From positions 1-48,460 of the forward strand of contig JBJXHC010000087.1 of the NCBI GenBank assembly GCA_046160825.1: 48,460 nt of DNA, read 5' to 3'. The notes beneath the pieces were generated by a model that saw only the letters and a program-made list of their open reading frames with translations, had not been told where the DNA came from and searched no databases. This document shows, piece after piece, positions 46,544-48,460 of the stretch. Source of the DNA: JBJXHC01 sp046160825. Its GTDB lineage: Bacteria > Bacteroidota > Ignavibacteria > UBA10030 > UBA6906. Made by a program: the position numbers and the translations under genes. Numbering within the stretch: the first letter of the stretch is position 1; each line of letters starts with the position of its first letter.

Positions 46544-47326
46544 GTGCGCGCCACAAAGAATCAAATAGCAGTCCTGCTATCAGTCCCGCTATCAGTGATA
46601 GGGATAATAATAGCAGACTGGTATAACGCGATTCCGTATTCCCTAATTGCTTTCCACATTTCATACATACGATTATTCCAACTATGCTTGCTACTACTGT
46701 CTCTGGTTGCATGTGTTATCCTCTACTTTTTTCTTAGAAAAACGTCGAAGCCTGTTGATAGCGTCCAATCACCAACGCAACAAACACCAACACAACCGGA
46801 AACCGAGAAAGAGAAGCAGAGGGCAAAAGAGGAATCGCTGCACCATCTATCCAGCGACGAAAAGAAACTTCTCCGGCTACATTTTGAGCGCGATAAGAAA
46901 GACATGGAACACTCCTATGGAAGCGGTGCCGCGCCCGGTCTTGCTCATCGTGGCATTCTTTGTATCCCACCACAAGAGGTGTCTCCCGTGCCATATTTTG
47001 TAGAGAGCCGCATAACATACTATGTATCCGATTGGGCTTGGATATATTTGAAGAAACATCCAAAGCTCTTAGAGGATACGCGCAGCAAAGAAGAACGACG
47101 CGCCGAACTATTGCGCGAGCTACCAGATCAAGCGAAAAGACTTCTTCTCGCTGCCCTTGACAAGAACGAGAAATGTTTCCGTTTCTATTATCAAGACAGC
47201 GCGATGAAGCCCCTATTGCTGGCGGGAGAAATAATATACAAGCAACGTCATAACGAAGATTGTTGCGTCTCGCCTTGGGTGTGGGAAATGATTCAGAAAG
47301 ACAGGAGCCTAATCGAAGTATGGTAA
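46544..47326 (+). CDS. Membrane protein resembling superinfection exclusion SieB
   Basis: A 260-residue protein starting at GTG 46544, 1 nt after the transposase stop. Two hydrophobic helices (about 8-27 and 38-64) are followed by a charged linker and two similar soluble repeats. Repeat 1 (about 102-177) runs LSSDEKKLLRLHFE to WAWIYLKKHPKLLE, and repeat 2 (about 192-260) runs LPDQAKRLLLAALD to WVWEMIQKDRSLIE. Two N-terminal helices plus an LS..EK..L...W.WEYL..HPELL domain recall the SieB family. SieB of lambdoid phages blocks infection by other phages. The match is by memory and partial; an unrelated two-helix membrane sensor is possible. Confidence 0.55.
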   Translation: MRATKNQIAVLLSVPLSVIGIIIADWYNAIPYSLIAFHISYIRLFQLCLLLLSLVACVILYFFLRKTSKPVDSVQSPTQQTPTQPETEKEKQRAKEESLHHLSSDEKKLLRLHFERDKKDMEHSYGSGAAPGLAHRGILCIPPQEVSPVPYFVESRITYYVSDWAWIYLKKHPKLLEDTRSKEERRAELLRELPDQAKRLLLAALDKNEKCFRFYYQDSAMKPLLLAGEIIYKQRHNEDCCVSPWVWEMIQKDRSLIEVW

Positions 47327-47357
47327 ACAAACCCGAATTACCCAAGTCAATTGTGCC

Positions 47358-48272
47358 ATGATTCGGTTCCCGATAAAATGGAACGACCGTCTTGTGGCTA
47401 TGCTTGATAGATTCAAGCATAGACTCGACATATTTCTCAGCAAGATACAACTCCAGAACGATCAACAGAATACTGGCAACAATCCAAGCTCCACGAGTGT
47501 GCCACCGCAAACCAACGCGACCAACCCCGATGATGAAACAACCGACCGCACTCAGAACGCAGGCAAACTCCAACAACGTCCAAAACGGTTCAAAGAAAAA
47601 GTGGTGAGTAGGTGGGTTATCACTATTGCCACCGTTGGCGCGTTCATCTACACTGTCAGGGTTTTTGATTTGGCAGTACAAGGTTCTGGTGACACTAAAG
47701 ATGCAACCGAGGCTGTAAAAAAGGCTGCTGATGCAACGTCTACAATGGCGGAAGCTGCTCGGAAAAGCATTGTTCTTGCAGAATCTTCGCAAGCCATTGC
47801 CAAACTCAGTTTGACTACCACTCGGAAAAACTTTCAAGTCGAGAATAGACCTTGGGTTGGGATTGAACGTATGTACATAGTTGAAGACAAGGTTATGCTC
47901 CCAATGACCATCAAAATAATAATAAAGAACTATGGGAAAACACCAGCCAACAGCGCCCGCATTCATGTTGGTTCGTATTTGAACGACAGCGACAGAATGA
48001 AGTATCTCACTTACAAACAAAGCACTTCTTGGATGAGCGACAACATAATCCCACCATCCGAAACAATAAATGCTCATCTTATCCAAGATTTGCCAGGATG
48101 GACTGAAAGAAAAGTTAATATGGTTAAGAACAAAACTCTTTGGTTGTTCGTCTATGGTTACATCCACTACACAGACATTTTCGACGGCAGGGACACCACA
48201 GAATTTTGCTCTGTTTATAGTATCGAGACAAACGGATTCACTGTGTATGAGAAATTCAACCGAATGAAATAA
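47358..48272 (+). CDS. Single-pass membrane protein of unknown function
   Basis: A 304-residue protein. Residues 1-80 are polar and rich in N, Q, T and P; one membrane helix (about 86-110, WVITIATVGAFIYTVRVF) and a coiled coil (about 112-150) follow. A soluble C-terminal domain then begins ENRPWVGIERM and contains IIIKNYGKTPA. This ENRPWVG...N.GKTPA pattern is widespread in hypothetical membrane proteins of mobile regions; no function is known to me. The start at 47358 has no good ribosome site, and ATG 47400 is an alternative. Reverse-strand frames here are shadows. Confidence 0.72.
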   Translation: MIRFPIKWNDRLVAMLDRFKHRLDIFLSKIQLQNDQQNTGNNPSSTSVPPQTNATNPDDETTDRTQNAGKLQQRPKRFKEKVVSRWVITIATVGAFIYTVRVFDLAVQGSGDTKDATEAVKKAADATSTMAEAARKSIVLAESSQAIAKLSLTTTRKNFQVENRPWVGIERMYIVEDKVMLPMTIKIIIKNYGKTPANSARIHVGSYLNDSDRMKYLTYKQSTSWMSDNIIPPSETINAHLIQDLPGWTERKVNMVKNKTLWLFVYGYIHYTDIFDGRDTTEFCSVYSIETNGFTVYEKFNRMK

Positions 48273-48273
48273 C

Positions 48274-48405
48274 ATGAACAAACCCAAACCACACAAAGCC
48301 AAACGCGCCGTGAAGAAGCGCAACAAACCAAGCCCCGTCGAAGTAAAAGACTTTGAGGAACTGGTTTCGCGCATCCTTCGCGCTTCACCGCCGAAACGGA
48401 AGTAA
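48274..48405 (+). CDS. Small basic protein, 43 residues
   Basis: This short gene starts 1 nt after the preceding stop. The product begins MNKPKPHKAKRAVKKRNKP and ends DFEELVSRILRASPPKRK. A Lys/Arg-rich tail surrounds one amphipathic helix. Short proteins of this shape (basic N terminus, F.ELV.RIL, PPK(K/R) end) accompany IS1595-type transposases in my memory, which supports its being part of the element. Function unknown. Confidence 0.6.
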   Translation: MNKPKPHKAKRAVKKRNKPSPVEVKDFEELVSRILRASPPKRK

Positions 48406-48422
48406 CCCAAAACCCGCTTAAT

Positions 48423-48452
48423 TTGGCGGGATAGGGGATATTTCCGTATCTT
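48423..48452 (+). promoter_or_regulatory. Possible promoter leading out of the window
   Basis: TTGGCG, an 18-nt spacer and TATCTT. The sequence around the -10 box (GGATATTTCCGTATCTT) resembles the one at the transposase promoter (GGATTTTCCTTATATT), so another gene or element copy may begin just outside. Weak evidence. Confidence 0.25.
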
Positions 48453-48460
48453 ATTAGATC

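Larger units (their letters stand above)
45443..48460 (+). mobile_element. IS1595-family element region with passenger genes
   Basis: The region holds an IS1595-type transposase and three downstream genes on the same strand with short gaps (1, 31 and 1 nt). A change to more AT-rich, Asn/Lys-rich coding is visible after the transposase. IS1595 elements are known to carry passenger genes. I searched by eye for terminal inverted repeats in 45443-45640 and after 48405 and found none, so the ends are not defined and the right end may lie outside the window. Confidence 0.5.

Noticed and set aside
45604..46554. 316-codon minus-strand open frame
   Set aside because: It is the exact shadow of the IS1595 transposase, which has full catalytic motifs.
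46734..48410. 558-codon minus-strand open frame at the right end
   Set aside because: It runs against three plus-strand genes that have plausible starts, spacing and domains. Its hydrophobic stretches arise from reverse reading of N/Q/T-rich codons.

Overview
The window (about 48.5 kb) looks like a chromosomal segment of an uncultured bacterium of the Bacteroidota/Chlorobiota (FCB) group, probably Ignavibacteria- or Kapabacteria-like. Evidence: a C-terminal type IX secretion sorting domain with the YPNPFNPST signature (gene at 30987), a SusC-like TonB-dependent receptor with an N-terminal carboxypeptidase-regulatory domain, a giant FG-GAP surface protein, and moderate GC content. No rRNA, tRNA or CRISPR array was seen.

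Layout. (1) 68-7663, minus: a 2531-residue secreted protein with three FG-GAP arrays of exactly seven units each, plus Fn3-, Ig- and carbohydrate-binding-like domains; its last domain is cut short at the window edge. (2) 7901-12615, minus: a zinc-ribbon protein, an atypical NtrC-type activator, an RNA m5U methyltransferase and a class I aminotransferase. (3) 12699-17095, minus: a tight four-gene signalling operon (lipoprotein, TPR protein, GAF-histidine kinase, PP2C phosphatase). (4) 17314-26302, minus: a five-gene operon of oligopeptide-type binding protein, two permeases, a Ser/Thr kinase-ATPase-TPR protein and a second NtrC-type activator; two of its junctions are ATGA overlaps. The two ATPase genes of the transporter lie divergently at 26440-28001, and the second carries an in-frame stop codon near its 5' end.

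(5) 28046-32729, plus: a PHO-box-like array (four NTAAC units at exact 11-bp spacing, then a -10 box) precedes a TonB-dependent receptor and a T9SS-sorted surface protein, closed by a strong terminator. (6) 32786-38690: a small Cys-rich protein and a CzcCBA-type heavy-metal efflux operon. (7) 38935-44660: prfC, then a ppx-CHAD-sixA-SdiA-regulated-like run suggesting polyphosphate/phosphohistidine metabolism. (8) 44736-48460: an MNT/HEPN toxin-antitoxin pair, then an IS1595-family transposase followed 1 nt later by a SieB-like membrane protein, a second membrane protein and a 43-residue basic protein, which look like passenger genes.

The points most worth following are the transporter/kinase/activator operon beside the lipoprotein/TPR/histidine-kinase/phosphatase operon (a possible undescribed peptide- or nutrient-sensing circuit), the phosphate-type promoter on the receptor pair, the interrupted transporter ATPase, and the IS1595 element with a possible superinfection-exclusion passenger. 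All family assignments come from reading motifs; no database search was run.
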